Shown in pieces: positions 26,553 through 36,111 of a stretch of 54,649 bases of DNA (positions within the stretch are counted from its first letter, which is position 1; the number at the start of each line of letters is the position of its first letter). This stretch comes from Methylococcaceae bacterium. GTDB lineage: Bacteria; Pseudomonadota; Gammaproteobacteria; Methylococcales; Methylomonadaceae. Where the stretch lies: the NCBI GenBank assembly GCA_030693065.1, contig JAUYBL010000016.1:1-54649 (forward strand). The letters are read 5' to 3'. The notes under the pieces are model-generated. The model did not search any database, was not told the DNA's origin, and was given only the letters and a program-made list of their open reading frames with translations. A program made the translations under genes and the position numbers.

Positions 26553-26759
26553 ATGAAAACGTCGCTAAATTTACCTGATGAATTGGTCAAAGAAGCCATG
26601 GAGCTAACTGAAGTCAAGACAAAAACTAAGGTGATTGTTTTAGCGTTGCAGGAGCTGATTAAAAAAAACAAAGTGGCTGATTTAAAATCTTATAAAGGTG
26701 CATTTAATTTAGATATTGATGTTGACACGCTAAGAAATCGCAATGCGCGTTCTGATTGA
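26553..26759 (+). CDS. vapB: VapB-like antitoxin
   Basis: 68 residues from ATG 26553, preceded by GGAG. N-terminal ribbon-helix-helix pattern MKTSLNLPDELVKEAMELT, then a helical stretch (KTKTKVIVLALQELIKKNK) and a C-terminal toxin-binding tail ending RNARSD. Its frame overlaps the start of the toxin gene by 17 bases, typical of VapBC operons with translational coupling and conditional autoregulation. It is inserted between rpe and the trp genes. Confidence 0.85.
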   Translation: MKTSLNLPDELVKEAMELTEVKTKTKVIVLALQELIKKNKVADLKSYKGAFNLDIDVDTLRNRNARSD

Positions 26760-27090
26760 TACGTCTATTTGGATTGATTATTTTAAAAGCGGCAACAATT
26801 CGAACGAGTTGGATGAGTTGCTGGATGATAATTTGCTTGTTATCAACAATATCATTCTTGCAGAATTAGTTCCTTTTTTGGCGGTCAAGAAACAATTAAA
26901 AGTTATTGATTTGCTCAGTAACATTAATCTGTTGCCTTTACAGATAGATTGGCCGCAAATTATTCGCTGGCAAACTCTCTGTTTGAGTAAGGGGCATAAC
27001 GGCATAGGTATTCCTGACTTGTTGATTGCTCAAAATTCGCTACAACATAATTGTAAAATTTACTCTCTGGATAAGCATTTTCGCCTTTAA
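26743..27090 (+). CDS. vapC: VapC PIN-domain ribonuclease toxin
   Basis: 115 residues. The four acidic PIN active-site positions are present: Asp6 ([10 protein letters not shown]), Glu41 (ILAELVPF), Asp92 (GIPDLLIAQ) and Asp110 (YSLDKHF). VapC toxins cut specific RNAs, often initiator tRNA or rRNA; the target here is unknown. Translated in overlap with vapB and probably an intact pair. Codon use and position are those of a mobile addiction module interrupting a metabolic cluster. Confidence 0.9.
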   Translation: MRVLIDTSIWIDYFKSGNNSNELDELLDDNLLVINNIILAELVPFLAVKKQLKVIDLLSNINLLPLQIDWPQIIRWQTLCLSKGHNGIGIPDLLIAQNSLQHNCKIYSLDKHFRL

Positions 27091-27130
27091 AATGAAGTGC
27101 TTGAAGATATACAACTATTCAATTGATACC

Positions 27131-28618
27131 ATGACCCCGGAACAATTCAATCAATACGCCCAGCAAGGTTACAACCGTATCCCTGTGAGTCGGGAAGTTT
27201 TAGCGGATTTAGATACGCCCTTAAGTGCCTATTTAAAATTAGCCGACGGCCCTTATTCCTACCTATTTGAATCTGTCCACGGCGGTGAGCAATGGGGACG
27301 ATATTCCATGATTGGTTTGCCCTGTCAGAATATCGTCAAAATCTCCGGTAATCAGATCAGCCTGGAAAAAAACGGCGAAATCCTGGAAACAGTGACGCAC
27401 GAAAACCCGCTTCTCTGGATTGAAGAATTCAAGGCGCGCTATAAAGTGCCCGATCTCGACCGACTACCTCGCTTTAATGGCGGCTTGGTCGGCTATTTCG
27501 GTTACGAAACCATCGGCTATATCGAGCCAAAGCTGCGAACTGCTGGTAAAAATGATCCGTTGGGATGTCCGGATATTCTATTGATGGTGTCCGAAGAAAT
27601 ACTGGTATTCGATAACTTGTCCGGCAAAATGCTGTTGCTGACACACGCCAATCCTGAAGAAGCCGATGCTTATGATCGTGCCGTGGCAAGGTTAAATGAC
27701 TTGTCCGCTAAATTGCGCGAAAGCCAAGCCAAGCCCGACAAACACGCCAGCCCTAAAAAAGTAGATGAAGCCGACTTTATCTCCGGTTTTACCCAAGAGG
27801 GTTTTGAAGCGGCTGTCGTAAAAGCCAAAGAATACATCACCGATGGCGACATCATGCAGGTGGTGCTATCGCAACGATTATCGATTCCTTACACTGCATC
27901 GCCACTGAATTTATACCGTGCACTGCGATGTCTAAATCCATCGCCGTACATGTTTTATTTAAATCTGGATGATTTCCATATTGTCGGTTCATCCCCGGAA
28001 ATTCTGGTCAGGCTGGAAGACAACACCGTCACCGTCCGCCCCATCGCAGGTACACGTCGTCGCGGTGCAACGCCTGAGCAGGATATTGCTCTCGAACACG
28101 ATTTATTGGCCGATCCTAAAGAACTGGCCGAGCATTTAATGTTGATCGATTTAGGCCGTAACGATGCCGGTCGTGTCTCCGAAATCGGTACCGTCCAATT
28201 AACCGATAAAATGATTGTCGAGCGTTATTCGCACGTCATGCACATTGTTTCCAATGTCACCGGCCAGTTGCAACAAGGCAAAAATGCCTTTGATGTACTC
28301 GCGGCGACTTTCCCGGCAGGTACTGTCAGCGGTGCGCCGAAAATTCGCGCGATGGAAATTATCAATGAGCTGGAACCGGTCAAACGCGGCATTTATGCAG
28401 GCGCGGTTGGTTACATCGCCTGGTCGGGTAATCTGGATACTGCGATTGCCATCCGCACTGCTGTTATTAAAAACCAAATGTTACATATACAAGCCGGTGC
28501 CGGTATCGTTTACGATTCCGTGCCCAGAAGCGAATGGGATGAAACCATGAACAAAGGTCGGGCAATCTTCCGTGCCGTCAGTATGGCCGAAGCCGGGCTG
28601 GAAGGAGAGCAAGCATGA
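27131..28618 (+). CDS. trpE: anthranilate synthase component I
   Basis: 495 residues from ATG 27131 ([19 protein letters not shown]); a longer frame upstream runs into the vapC end and is rejected. TrpE makes anthranilate from chorismate with ammonia or TrpG-supplied glutamine nitrogen. The chorismate-binding core has SSPEILVRL near residue 280, the [16 protein letters not shown] region, [12 protein letters not shown] and [16 protein letters not shown], and [10 protein letters not shown] near the end. Its N-terminal segment [11 protein letters not shown] is the Trp feedback region of the family. The stop overlaps trpG (ATGA). No leader peptide or attenuator is apparent in the 40 bp before it. 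Confidence 0.97.
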   Translation: MTPEQFNQYAQQGYNRIPVSREVLADLDTPLSAYLKLADGPYSYLFESVHGGEQWGRYSMIGLPCQNIVKISGNQISLEKNGEILETVTHENPLLWIEEFKARYKVPDLDRLPRFNGGLVGYFGYETIGYIEPKLRTAGKNDPLGCPDILLMVSEEILVFDNLSGKMLLLTHANPEEADAYDRAVARLNDLSAKLRESQAKPDKHASPKKVDEADFISGFTQEGFEAAVVKAKEYITDGDIMQVVLSQRLSIPYTASPLNLYRALRCLNPSPYMFYLNLDDFHIVGSSPEILVRLEDNTVTVRPIAGTRRRGATPEQDIALEHDLLADPKELAEHLMLIDLGRNDAGRVSEIGTVQLTDKMIVERYSHVMHIVSNVTGQLQQGKNAFDVLAATFPAGTVSGAPKIRAMEIINELEPVKRGIYAGAVGYIAWSGNLDTAIAIRTAVIKNQMLHIQAGAGIVYDSVPRSEWDETMNKGRAIFRAVSMAEAGLEGEQA

Positions 28619-29205
28619 GCGCCGTAAAAGTGGTCATGGTCGATAACTACGACTCGTTTACCTACAACTTGGTGCAATATTTCGGCGAGCTGGGCGCGGA
28701 TGTTACCGTGGTTCGTAATGATCAAGTGACTGTCGACGATATAGCAAAACTGGCACCCGATAAAATCGTTATCTCGCCCGGCCCATGTACCCCTAAAGAA
28801 GCCGGGGTATCGGTTGACACCATTTTAAAATTTGCCGGAAAAATCCCTCTGCTGGGTGTATGTCTGGGACATCAAAGCATTGGTTATGCCTTCGGAGGCA
28901 ATGTGATCCATGCCAAAAGCATCATGCATGGTAAGACCTCGCTGGTTTATCACCATGATCAAGGCGTATTCAAAGGCCTTAGCAATCCGTTTACCGCAAC
29001 CCGTTATCATTCACTGGTTATTGAACAATCCAGTTTGCCGGATTGTCTGGAAGTTACCGCTTGGACTCAAGATGAAGCGGGTAATATCGATGAAATCATG
29101 GGTGTCCGGCACAAGACTTTAGACATCGAAGGCGTGCAATTTCACCCTGAGTCGATCTTGACCGAACATGGGCATGATTTATTGAGGAATTTTTTAGAGC
29201 GTTAA
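28615..29205 (+). CDS. trpG: anthranilate synthase component II (glutamine amidotransferase)
   Basis: 196 residues. Class I amidotransferase: [14 protein letters not shown] near residue 10, [11 protein letters not shown] near 55, the nucleophile Cys in [11 protein letters not shown] near 80 and the catalytic His-x-Glu in VQFHPESIL near 172. It provides ammonia to TrpE. Four-base overlap with trpE gives coupled translation; trpD starts 39 bp later, giving the order E-G-D-C common in proteobacteria. It could also serve as the PabA partner for folate synthesis, as in several species with one amidotransferase. Confidence 0.97.
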   Translation: MSAVKVVMVDNYDSFTYNLVQYFGELGADVTVVRNDQVTVDDIAKLAPDKIVISPGPCTPKEAGVSVDTILKFAGKIPLLGVCLGHQSIGYAFGGNVIHAKSIMHGKTSLVYHHDQGVFKGLSNPFTATRYHSLVIEQSSLPDCLEVTAWTQDEAGNIDEIMGVRHKTLDIEGVQFHPESILTEHGHDLLRNFLER

Positions 29206-29244
29206 ATCTTCAATCAGCCGCTTAAATAAAAAATTCATCAGAGC

Positions 29245-30261
29245 ATGACCATCCAGCAAGCCCTACAAACCTTACTAAACAAGCAACACCTTAGCGCGGC
29301 TGAAATGCGCGAGGTGATGCGCATCATCATGACCGGACAGGCGACCGATGCCCAGATTGCAGGATTTTTGATTGCGTTGCGCTGTAAAGGCGAAACCATC
29401 GATGAAATTGCCGCTGCGGTGGAAGTAATGCGCGAATTGGCTAGCAAAGTTGACGTTAAAGGCGAGCATGTCATCGATACCTGCGGTACCGGCGGCGATG
29501 GCGCGAATACCTTTAACATTTCCACTACTTGTGCGTTTGTTGTTGCGGCGGCGGGTGGTCAGGTAGCCAAGCATGGCAATCGGTCGGTATCCAGCAGTTG
29601 CGGCAGTGCCGATTTACTGGAAGCGGCTGGCGTCAATCTCAATTTAACCATCGAACAGGTCGCGCGCTGTGTCAATGACATTGGAGTAGGATTTTTATTT
29701 GCGCCCAAATATCACGGCGCGATGAAATACACCATCGGTCCGCGTAAGGAAATGGCGGTGAGAACGCTGTTTAATTTATTAGGCCCGTTGTCTAACCCGG
29801 CCGGTGCGCCCAATCAATTAATTGGTGTATTTGCTAAAGAATGGGTTGAACCGATGGCGCAGGTACTGAAAAAACTTGGTAGTCAGCATGTGCTGGTGGT
29901 GAGTGCCGATGATGGTCTCGATGAAATCAGTATCGCGGCGCAAACCAATGTCGCTGAGCTTAAAGATGGCGTTGTCAGTACTTATACAATTACCCCCGAA
30001 GCAGTCGGCTTTAAACGCGCCAGCCTGCAAGAGCTTGCCGTCACCGATGCAATTTCCAGTTTAAACATGGTTAAGGCGGTACTTGATAACCAGCCTGGTG
30101 CGGCTAGAGATATTGTTGCGCTGAACGCAGGCGCGGCCATTTATGCCGCAAACATTACCGATTCTTTGCTTGCCGGTATCGACAAAGCCCAAGAAGTGCT
30201 TGCCAGCGGCGCAGCGCGCGCCAAGTTTGATGCCTTGATCAGTTATTCCAACTCTTTATAA
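29245..30261 (+). CDS. trpD: anthranilate phosphoribosyltransferase
   Basis: 338 residues, typical length. The enzyme adds the phosphoribosyl group of PRPP to anthranilate. Motifs: [17 protein letters not shown] near residue 78 (PRPP site), [19 protein letters not shown] near 108, [13 protein letters not shown] near 151 and [13 protein letters not shown] near 178. It lies 11 bp before trpC, so co-transcribed. ATG 29245 is preceded by a weak purine stretch. Confidence 0.97.
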   Translation: MTIQQALQTLLNKQHLSAAEMREVMRIIMTGQATDAQIAGFLIALRCKGETIDEIAAAVEVMRELASKVDVKGEHVIDTCGTGGDGANTFNISTTCAFVVAAAGGQVAKHGNRSVSSSCGSADLLEAAGVNLNLTIEQVARCVNDIGVGFLFAPKYHGAMKYTIGPRKEMAVRTLFNLLGPLSNPAGAPNQLIGVFAKEWVEPMAQVLKKLGSQHVLVVSADDGLDEISIAAQTNVAELKDGVVSTYTITPEAVGFKRASLQELAVTDAISSLNMVKAVLDNQPGAARDIVALNAGAAIYAANITDSLLAGIDKAQEVLASGAARAKFDALISYSNSL

Positions 30262-30272
30262 CTCACAAAATT

Positions 30273-31073
30273 ATGACCAATACCCCTGACATCCTAAAAA
30301 CTATCCTGGCTAAAAAGGTCGAAGAAGTGGCTCGGCGTAAGTTGGGAATGACAACTGCCAATCTGGAAGAAATTGCCGCTGGAGTCGAGCGTCCACGGGG
30401 GTTTTATAACTCTTTACAGGCTAAGGCCTTGGCTAAAAAACCAGCAATTATTGCCGAAATTAAAAAAGCTTCGCCTAGTCAAGGCGTGATCAGAGAAGAT
30501 TTTCAACCGGTCACCATTGCTCAGGATTACGCGATGAACGGCGCTACCTGTTTGTCGGTATTAACAGATAAAGAGTTCTTTCAAGGCTCGGAAGCCTACT
30601 TGCAAATGGTTCGTGAACGTTGCCCGCTGCCGGTGTTAAGAAAAGATTTTATGATCGATGCGTATCAAATATATGAAGCGCGCGCATTAGGTGCAGATTG
30701 TATTTTGCTGATTGTTGCTGCGCTGGCTGACAGCCAAATGCAGGAGTTGGCAGAGCAGGCAACCCAATTGGGTATGGATGTGCTGGTGGAAGTGCATGAT
30801 GCCGACGAGCTGCAAAGAGCGTTGGCCTTGGATACCAAGCTAATCGGCATCAACAACCGTAATCTGCGCACGTTTGAAACCTCGCTGCAAACCACGTTGA
30901 CTTTAAAAAATAGCGTCCCTGCAGATCGTTTAATCATCACCGAAAGCGGTATACACACCCACGATGATGTGCAATTAATGCTCGAGAACGAGATCTACAC
31001 CTTCCTAGTCGGTGAAGCCTTCATGCGCGCGCCCAGCCCCGGGCAGAAAATGCGCGAGCTGTTTGCTTTGTAA
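30273..31073 (+). CDS. trpC: indole-3-glycerol phosphate synthase
   Basis: 266 residues, a TIM-barrel enzyme with no fused TrpF domain. Motifs: [17 protein letters not shown] near residue 53 with the catalytic Lys, [11 protein letters not shown] near 96, [13 protein letters not shown] near 120, [14 protein letters not shown] near 168 and [14 protein letters not shown] near 188, ITESGI near 222. It converts CdRP to indole glycerol phosphate. trpF, trpB and trpA are not in the window, so the pathway is split in the genome. murI follows after 33 bp on the same strand. Confidence 0.97.
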   Translation: MTNTPDILKTILAKKVEEVARRKLGMTTANLEEIAAGVERPRGFYNSLQAKALAKKPAIIAEIKKASPSQGVIREDFQPVTIAQDYAMNGATCLSVLTDKEFFQGSEAYLQMVRERCPLPVLRKDFMIDAYQIYEARALGADCILLIVAALADSQMQELAEQATQLGMDVLVEVHDADELQRALALDTKLIGINNRNLRTFETSLQTTLTLKNSVPADRLIITESGIHTHDDVQLMLENEIYTFLVGEAFMRAPSPGQKMRELFAL

Positions 31074-31106
31074 TAGACAACCATTTTCGGCAATATCAGA
31101 TTCGAC

Positions 31107-31910
31107 ATGGCCGTTACAAACCCTATTGGAGTGTTCGATTCAGGCGTAGGCGGTTTGTCAGTGTTGCGGGATATTCGCAACGAATTGCCGGGGGAAGATT
31201 TGCTGTACGTTGCCGATTCTGCGCATGCGCCCTATGGCGAAAAATCCCCGGAATTCATTCAGGCCAGAGCGCTGGCGATTACCGAATTTCTGCTTGAACA
31301 ACAGGCCAAAGCCATTGTTGTCGCTTGTAATACCGCCACCAGCGCCGCCGCGGCGATATTACGTGCCCGGTTTTCGGTACCCATCATTGCCATGGAACCT
31401 GCGGTTAAGCCCGCAGCACTGTCTACTCAAACTGGCGTGGTTGGTGTCTTGGCAACGCGTGGCACACTGTCCAGTGATAACTTTGCTAAATTGACCTCCC
31501 GCTTTGGTGAGCACGCGGAAATTCTGGTGCAGCCTTGCCCCGGCTTGGTAGAGCAAATTGAAGCAGGGGATTTGTCAGGTGAAAAAACCAAGGCGTTGTT
31601 AACACAATACCTGCAACCGTTATTACAACGACACGCCGATACTATTGTGCTTGGCTGCACCCACTATCCTTTTTTAGTGCCCTTGATACAAGAAATTGCC
31701 GGATCGAAAGTAGTCATTATCGACCCTGCACCTGCTGTTGCCAGAGAACTGCACAGACGATTAGCAGGCAGTTCTCTGCTCTCGCCTAAGGTTGATGGTG
31801 GCAGGCAGCATTTTTGGACCAGTGCGGCAGTTACTAAAACCGGGCCGATTATTGCGCAATTGTGGGGAGCAAAAATCAAGGTGCAAAGCTTGCCGGTAGC
31901 GTTTTACTGA
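31107..31910 (+). CDS. murI: glutamate racemase
   Basis: 267 residues. Makes D-glutamate for peptidoglycan, cofactor-independent with two catalytic cysteines. GVFDSGVGGLSVLRDI at residue 7, the first Cys in VVACNTATSAA near 72, and the second Cys in VLGCTHYPFL near 185 are all present, with DSAHAPYGEKSP near 38. It is the last gene of the trp stretch by position and probably shares readthrough from trpC, though a REP-like element follows it. Confidence 0.96.
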   Translation: MAVTNPIGVFDSGVGGLSVLRDIRNELPGEDLLYVADSAHAPYGEKSPEFIQARALAITEFLLEQQAKAIVVACNTATSAAAAILRARFSVPIIAMEPAVKPAALSTQTGVVGVLATRGTLSSDNFAKLTSRFGEHAEILVQPCPGLVEQIEAGDLSGEKTKALLTQYLQPLLQRHADTIVLGCTHYPFLVPLIQEIAGSKVVIIDPAPAVARELHRRLAGSSLLSPKVDGGRQHFWTSAAVTKTGPIIAQLWGAKIKVQSLPVAFY

Positions 31911-31918
31911 ATTTGCCA

Positions 31919-31954
31919 ACAGCTCACCCTTCGACAAAGCTCAGGGCGAATGGG
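31919..31954. repeat. REP-like element
   Basis: Contains the widespread TTCGACAAAGCTCAGGGCGAA core (reverse strand TTCGCCCTGAGCTTTGTCGAA), lying just after murI. The two arms pair imperfectly. It is related to the elements at 6701 and 12158 by the GAGCTNNNTCGA centre. Confidence 0.55.
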
Positions 31955-31996
31955 CTTTTATGGCTCAAATCAAATTACTTTTACGGGACAAATTTA

Positions 31997-32176
31997 ATGA
32001 GTTTACAAATCGAATTGGTGAAATCACCTTGTATCGGCACTTGCTGTTTGGATGAACGCGATGTTTGTTTAGGCTGTTTTCGCAGCCTTGAAGAGATTAA
32101 GTCGTGGTCGGCAGCAGATAATGCAGCTCGGCATTCGATACTTGCAGATGCCATTCGCAGGCAGCAGGAAAAATGA
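31997..32176 (+). CDS. DUF1289 family small Cys protein
   Basis: 59 residues from ATG 31997; a longer frame from 31862 would overlap murI and lacks a start signal. Four conserved cysteines in SPCIGTCCLDERDVCLGCFR suggest a metal site, and the C-terminal half is helical (WSAADNAARHSILADAI). This is the usual length and composition of DUF1289 proteins (YdhL-like), whose function is unknown. It lies 87 bp after murI and 35 bp before mtfA. Confidence 0.88.
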   Translation: MSLQIELVKSPCIGTCCLDERDVCLGCFRSLEEIKSWSAADNAARHSILADAIRRQQEK

Positions 32177-32211
32177 AATGAATATGTAATGATGATTGAT
32201 TTCATCAAACC

Positions 32212-32979
32212 GTGAATATTTTCAAACGATTACGAGTTCGCTACATCCTGCATCGTCATGCCATTACTCATACGCTCTGGCAATCTGTAGAGGACAATCT
32301 AAGCCTTTTACAGGCGCTGAGCCCAGTTGAAAAAGCCCACTTGCGCGAACTCAGCACCTTATTTTTATATGAAAAAAACTTCGTTGCCGCACAAGGATTT
32401 CAGCTTACCGACGCTATTTGCGTAAGCATTGCCGCTCAAGCTTGTCTTCCTGTACTCAGGCTTGGATTTAACTGTTTGTCAGGCTGGAGCGATGTTATTG
32501 TTTATCCGGAAGCATTTCGAGTGAGCAGGGATTCTGTGGATACGGCTGGTGTGGTGCATCAGCAGGAGCAGGCCTTAGCTGGGGAATCGTGGATCCGTGG
32601 ACCGCTGATTGTGTCATGGGCGGATGTCGAACGAGACAGCTTAGAAAGCCATACTGGGCGGAATGTAGTGATTCATGAAATTGCCCATAAACTGGACGCA
32701 TTAAACGGCAGCACCAATGGTTTTCCGCCCTTGCATCCGGCAATGTCCATATTACAGTGGAGTGAAGCGCTGAATACTGCGTACCAACATCTGGTTCAAC
32801 GTCTTGAACATCACCATCACACCAGTATTAACGCCTATGCAGCAACTAGTCCGGCTGAGTTTTTTGCGGTAATCAGTGAATATTTTTTCTGCGCACCAGA
32901 AATATTACAGACTCATTTCGCTGATGTTTATCAGCAATTACAGCTTTATTATCAGCAAAACCCATTGCTGCGGCAGTAG
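32212..32979 (+). CDS. mtfA: MtfA-type zinc metallopeptidase (M90)
   Basis: 255 residues from GTG 32212. The zinc motif HEIAHKLD near residue 156 (VVIHEIAHKLDALNG) is intact, and FFAVISEYFF near 220 supplies the third-ligand Glu in an extended gluzincin-like arrangement. E. coli MtfA (265 residues) is a cytosolic peptidase that binds the Mlc repressor of glucose uptake. No Mlc gene is seen here. An in-frame stop-free run upstream is short, so the GTG is the likely start despite lacking a good Shine-Dalgarno. Confidence 0.88.
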   Translation: MNIFKRLRVRYILHRHAITHTLWQSVEDNLSLLQALSPVEKAHLRELSTLFLYEKNFVAAQGFQLTDAICVSIAAQACLPVLRLGFNCLSGWSDVIVYPEAFRVSRDSVDTAGVVHQQEQALAGESWIRGPLIVSWADVERDSLESHTGRNVVIHEIAHKLDALNGSTNGFPPLHPAMSILQWSEALNTAYQHLVQRLEHHHHTSINAYAATSPAEFFAVISEYFFCAPEILQTHFADVYQQLQLYYQQNPLLRQ

Positions 32980-33012
32980 GTATTTTTATAAGCAATGCCT
33001 TCAGTTGTGCTC

Positions 33013-33030
33013 ACTTTTCTGTCGAAAAGT
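33013..33030. terminator. small hairpin between convergent mtfA and mprF
   Basis: ACTTTTC (33013-33019) pairs with GAAAAGT (33024-33030) over a 4-nt loop, in the 93-bp gap between convergent genes. Weak, no long U tract. Confidence 0.35.
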
Positions 33031-33072
33031 TCGCATGAGCGCAGACCTGTTATTGCCAATGATTCTTCAAAT

Positions 33073-35742
33073 TTAAAGTAAACTAGCTGGCGCTTTGATG
33101 GGGTTCGTGCTTGAGCTTTTTAGTCGCAGGTTACCGAACGATGGCTTTCTGAGCGGTGGTAATTTGCTGAAAATGCCTTGCCAGCCACCGGAAATCAAGC
33201 AAGTAATTAATAACAAGATAAATGGCATCGACAAACCGGGCGGTGCAGCTAGGTATCGAGGTTGCCATTGCGGCGTGTATTTGGATTTGTATTCGTAGAG
33301 GCCTTTAAAATTGTAAAGGTGATCGCCCATATCGAACAAAGTCGCACCCACTTTATGCCAGAGCGGTGCCGAAGGATGACATTCCAATCCTGCTAAAGGC
33401 GCCAAGCCTAGTGAAAACCATTGGTAGTTTTCAGCTTGTCCCCATAGCATCAGTTCGGCAAACAGAAAATCCATGATGCCTTTTTGCGTGTATGGATCGT
33501 AACGCATCATGTCGATAGACAATTCTTCCCGATTAGCGGTGTGCCAGAGATTAGCAAAAGCGGTGATTTGTCCGGTTTCATCTTTGATGACGGCAACATC
33601 GGTATGGCGTAAATAATTGTCATCGAAAAAACCCAGCGAGAAGCCCTTTTCTTGGGTGTGTTTGCTCGACAACCAGGCATCGGAAATTTGCCGTAATCGC
33701 GGCAACGCGGCCTCGACAGCTGGTCCTGACAGTATTTCAAAGGTATAACCCTTTTTGGTGAATTTGTTGCGGCGGCTACGCTGAGCATCATGCTGCTTGC
33801 CGCGTAAACTGAAGGATGCCAGTGCTACACGGGCTTCTTCGCCAAGTTTGTATAGCGATAAACCCAGGTCAAGATAGAAGGGTAAACATTCCGCGCTGAC
33901 TTTGTAGAACACGGCTTTAGCGCCATGACGATCGGCTTGTTCTTGAAATTGCCTGAGCAACTTTTTAAAGGTCGTTTCGTCACCGATGGGGTCACCGGCC
34001 GCGATCCAGAATTTTGGCATCACTGCAAACATGATGAATGCAGTGCGCTCTTCATTCCAAAGCAGGTATTTATCGCCTAACAGTGCCAAAAATCCTTGAG
34101 TATGATGGCTTTGAACTATTAAGCGCTGGGCTTCGACAAGTTCTGAGGCAGTGGGTTTGGTCAGAAACTGCTGCGGGGCAACACTTAATAATCGCCACAG
34201 CCCATAAAATACAGCGACCGCTGCGACCAGTAACAATGCACGTAAAAACCTTGGCGCATTATCTTCATAGGAAAACTGCCACCATAATGCATGCGTGTAA
34301 GTAACATCACGGTAGGCGAATAAGCCCAGCCAAATGGTACCGGCTAGTAGCATAGCAATGGTTGCCAGCCAGGATTTTGAAAAAGATAGCCGCAGCAGTG
34401 ACGACCGGCGATGAAAGTGTCCATGGGTAGGCAATATCAGCGCCAACGTGGCTACTAGCACCAACGCGACATGCCAATTAAAACCATTTAATAGTGAGGC
34501 AACAATGCCTGCACTGAGCAAAAAGACGCTGCTATACCAGGCAGCATCAATTTTGAGGCGGATGCCTCTCGCTAAAAACAACAGCAGCAAGCCAATCAGA
34601 ATGCTGGCTAGATGCGACAATTCCAGGAGTGGCAAGGACAGATAAGCACGCGTCCAGTGCAATATTTGGGTGTTAACTGGAATGGCGCTGGAAATCAGTA
34701 ACGCTCCGCCCGCTAACAGCAGTAATAAAGAAGCTAGGCGCGGTAGGATGGCCGACAGCACGCGGCTCACGGCATTGTCACGCTTAACTAATATTTTTCG
34801 GCGACTGTACAGCTCGTAGCCCAGTAATCCTGCACCGGCGAACAGCAACGGCATGAAAAAGTAAATGGCGCGAAACAACATCAATGCACCGATGAGGATT
34901 AACTGTTGATCCGTGCCTTGAATATCCGACATTAACAACAGAAACGCGCCTTCGAAGACGCCGATACCGCCCGGCACTTGACTGATAACGCCCGCGACTT
35001 GCGCCACCACGAACACCATCACAAAGCCGCCAAAACCAATATCCACCTTGCCGAGCAGCAATACCCACAGCACGATTGATGACAGAACGATGTCGATGCT
35101 GGATACCAGGGTTTGCCAGAAGGTCATGCCGGGCGATGGCAAATATAATTCAAACCCTTTAATCATCAATGGCTTGCGCCATAAACACACCGCGCCCCAA
35201 TAGACTAGCAAAGTAAGGGCGCAAATAACGCTGATCCAATAAATGGCTTGCGGTTCTTGGATGGCATTAGCTGAATAGTGCGGCAACAACAAACTGCCTA
35301 TCAAGCCTAAAGTCACGGCACCTAACAAATAGGTAATCGCTAAAAATAAGGAGATTTTTAAAATATCCCAACCCGGTACGCCCCATTTAGAATAAAACCG
35401 GTAGCGAATCGAACCGCCTGCCGCCCAAGCATGGCCGGTGTTGTTACTGATGGCGTAACTTAACAATGCCGCCGAGATCATTTTCGTTAACGGAATTTTG
35501 GTATGACCAGTGAAATATAATGCTAGCCAGTCATAACCTGCCAAAATCAGGTAGTTAATTGCTGTTAACGAAAACGCAGCAAACACGGCCCACAACGGGG
35601 TTGTTTGCAGTGTTACCATGATATTGGCTAAGTCTTGGTCTTTCAGTTGGTTATGAACAATGAAAAGTGCGCAGACAAAAACAACAATCGGTAACAAATG
35701 AGTGATTTTTTGGGACAATCGGCTGAGTGTTTCGCGGGTCAT
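33073..35742 (-). CDS. mprF: MprF, bifunctional flippase / phosphatidylglycerol lysyltransferase
   Basis: 889 residues, full length for MprF. The N-terminal half has about 14 membrane segments, beginning with FVCALFIVHNQLK; the flippase core includes SNNTGHAWAAGGSIRYRFYSKWG and QVPGGIGVFEGAFLLL, motifs of the UPF0104/LPG flippase domain. The C-terminal cytosolic domain (about 560-860) is the DUF2156 synthetase: AAGDPIGDETTFKKLLRQF, HGAKAVFYKVSAE and SLGLAPLAG. It aminoacylates phosphatidylglycerol with Lys or Ala from tRNA and flips the product, lowering cationic peptide sensitivity. Which amino acid is used cannot be told. It is convergent with mtfA. Confidence 0.95.
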   Translation of the reverse strand: MTRETLSRLSQKITHLLPIVVFVCALFIVHNQLKDQDLANIMVTLQTTPLWAVFAAFSLTAINYLILAGYDWLALYFTGHTKIPLTKMISAALLSYAISNNTGHAWAAGGSIRYRFYSKWGVPGWDILKISLFLAITYLLGAVTLGLIGSLLLPHYSANAIQEPQAIYWISVICALTLLVYWGAVCLWRKPLMIKGFELYLPSPGMTFWQTLVSSIDIVLSSIVLWVLLLGKVDIGFGGFVMVFVVAQVAGVISQVPGGIGVFEGAFLLLMSDIQGTDQQLILIGALMLFRAIYFFMPLLFAGAGLLGYELYSRRKILVKRDNAVSRVLSAILPRLASLLLLLAGGALLISSAIPVNTQILHWTRAYLSLPLLELSHLASILIGLLLLFLARGIRLKIDAAWYSSVFLLSAGIVASLLNGFNWHVALVLVATLALILPTHGHFHRRSSLLRLSFSKSWLATIAMLLAGTIWLGLFAYRDVTYTHALWWQFSYEDNAPRFLRALLLVAAVAVFYGLWRLLSVAPQQFLTKPTASELVEAQRLIVQSHHTQGFLALLGDKYLLWNEERTAFIMFAVMPKFWIAAGDPIGDETTFKKLLRQFQEQADRHGAKAVFYKVSAECLPFYLDLGLSLYKLGEEARVALASFSLRGKQHDAQRSRRNKFTKKGYTFEILSGPAVEAALPRLRQISDAWLSSKHTQEKGFSLGFFDDNYLRHTDVAVIKDETGQITAFANLWHTANREELSIDMMRYDPYTQKGIMDFLFAELMLWGQAENYQWFSLGLAPLAGLECHPSAPLWHKVGATLFDMGDHLYNFKGLYEYKSKYTPQWQPRYLAAPPGLSMPFILLLITCLISGGWQGIFSKLPPLRKPSFGNLRLKSSSTNPIKAPASLL

Positions 35743-36111
35743 GGATTAGAGATATGGGTATCAGATGTGAGAGGTCTGTATTGCTGGATAAAGTTCCAGA
35801 ATTTACCAGGTAAGTTTAGGCTAATTAGCGCCAAAGCGTTGGCCGTCCGGCCATTCCAGAAAGTTGGCTGGGTTGTAGAGTAAATTGATACCCGTAGTTT
35901 TAGTTTTTTCATCCATTCCATAGATAAAGGTAATTTTGTATTTGCGTCTCTGAATTGCTCAGGCTTAACGGTAATACGGCAGAGTGATGGTTAAAAAACT
36001 TAGCAGTGAAGGCGTTAGTTTTTTCAGGTACGGCGGCTTATGTATGATAGATATAAACAACTACCAAATGGCTACAAAGTTTAACAAATTACAGTTAACC
36101 AGGATAACTTG
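35743..36111. other. intergenic region between mprF and exporter operon
   Basis: 369 bp divergent spacer holding the promoters of mprF and of the exporter operon. It is AT-rich near 36040-36110. I found no convincing operator, RNA or coding remnant; a 60-codon minus-strand frame here has no recognisable features. Confidence 0.5.

Noticed and set aside
27026-27130. Upstream extension of trpE to 27026
   Set aside because: It runs through the end of vapC in another frame; family members start at the MTPEQF residues encoded at 27131.
35739-35921. 60-codon minus-strand frame before mprF
   Set aside because: Overlaps the mprF start by a few bases and shows no domain or signal; the frame is short enough to be chance.
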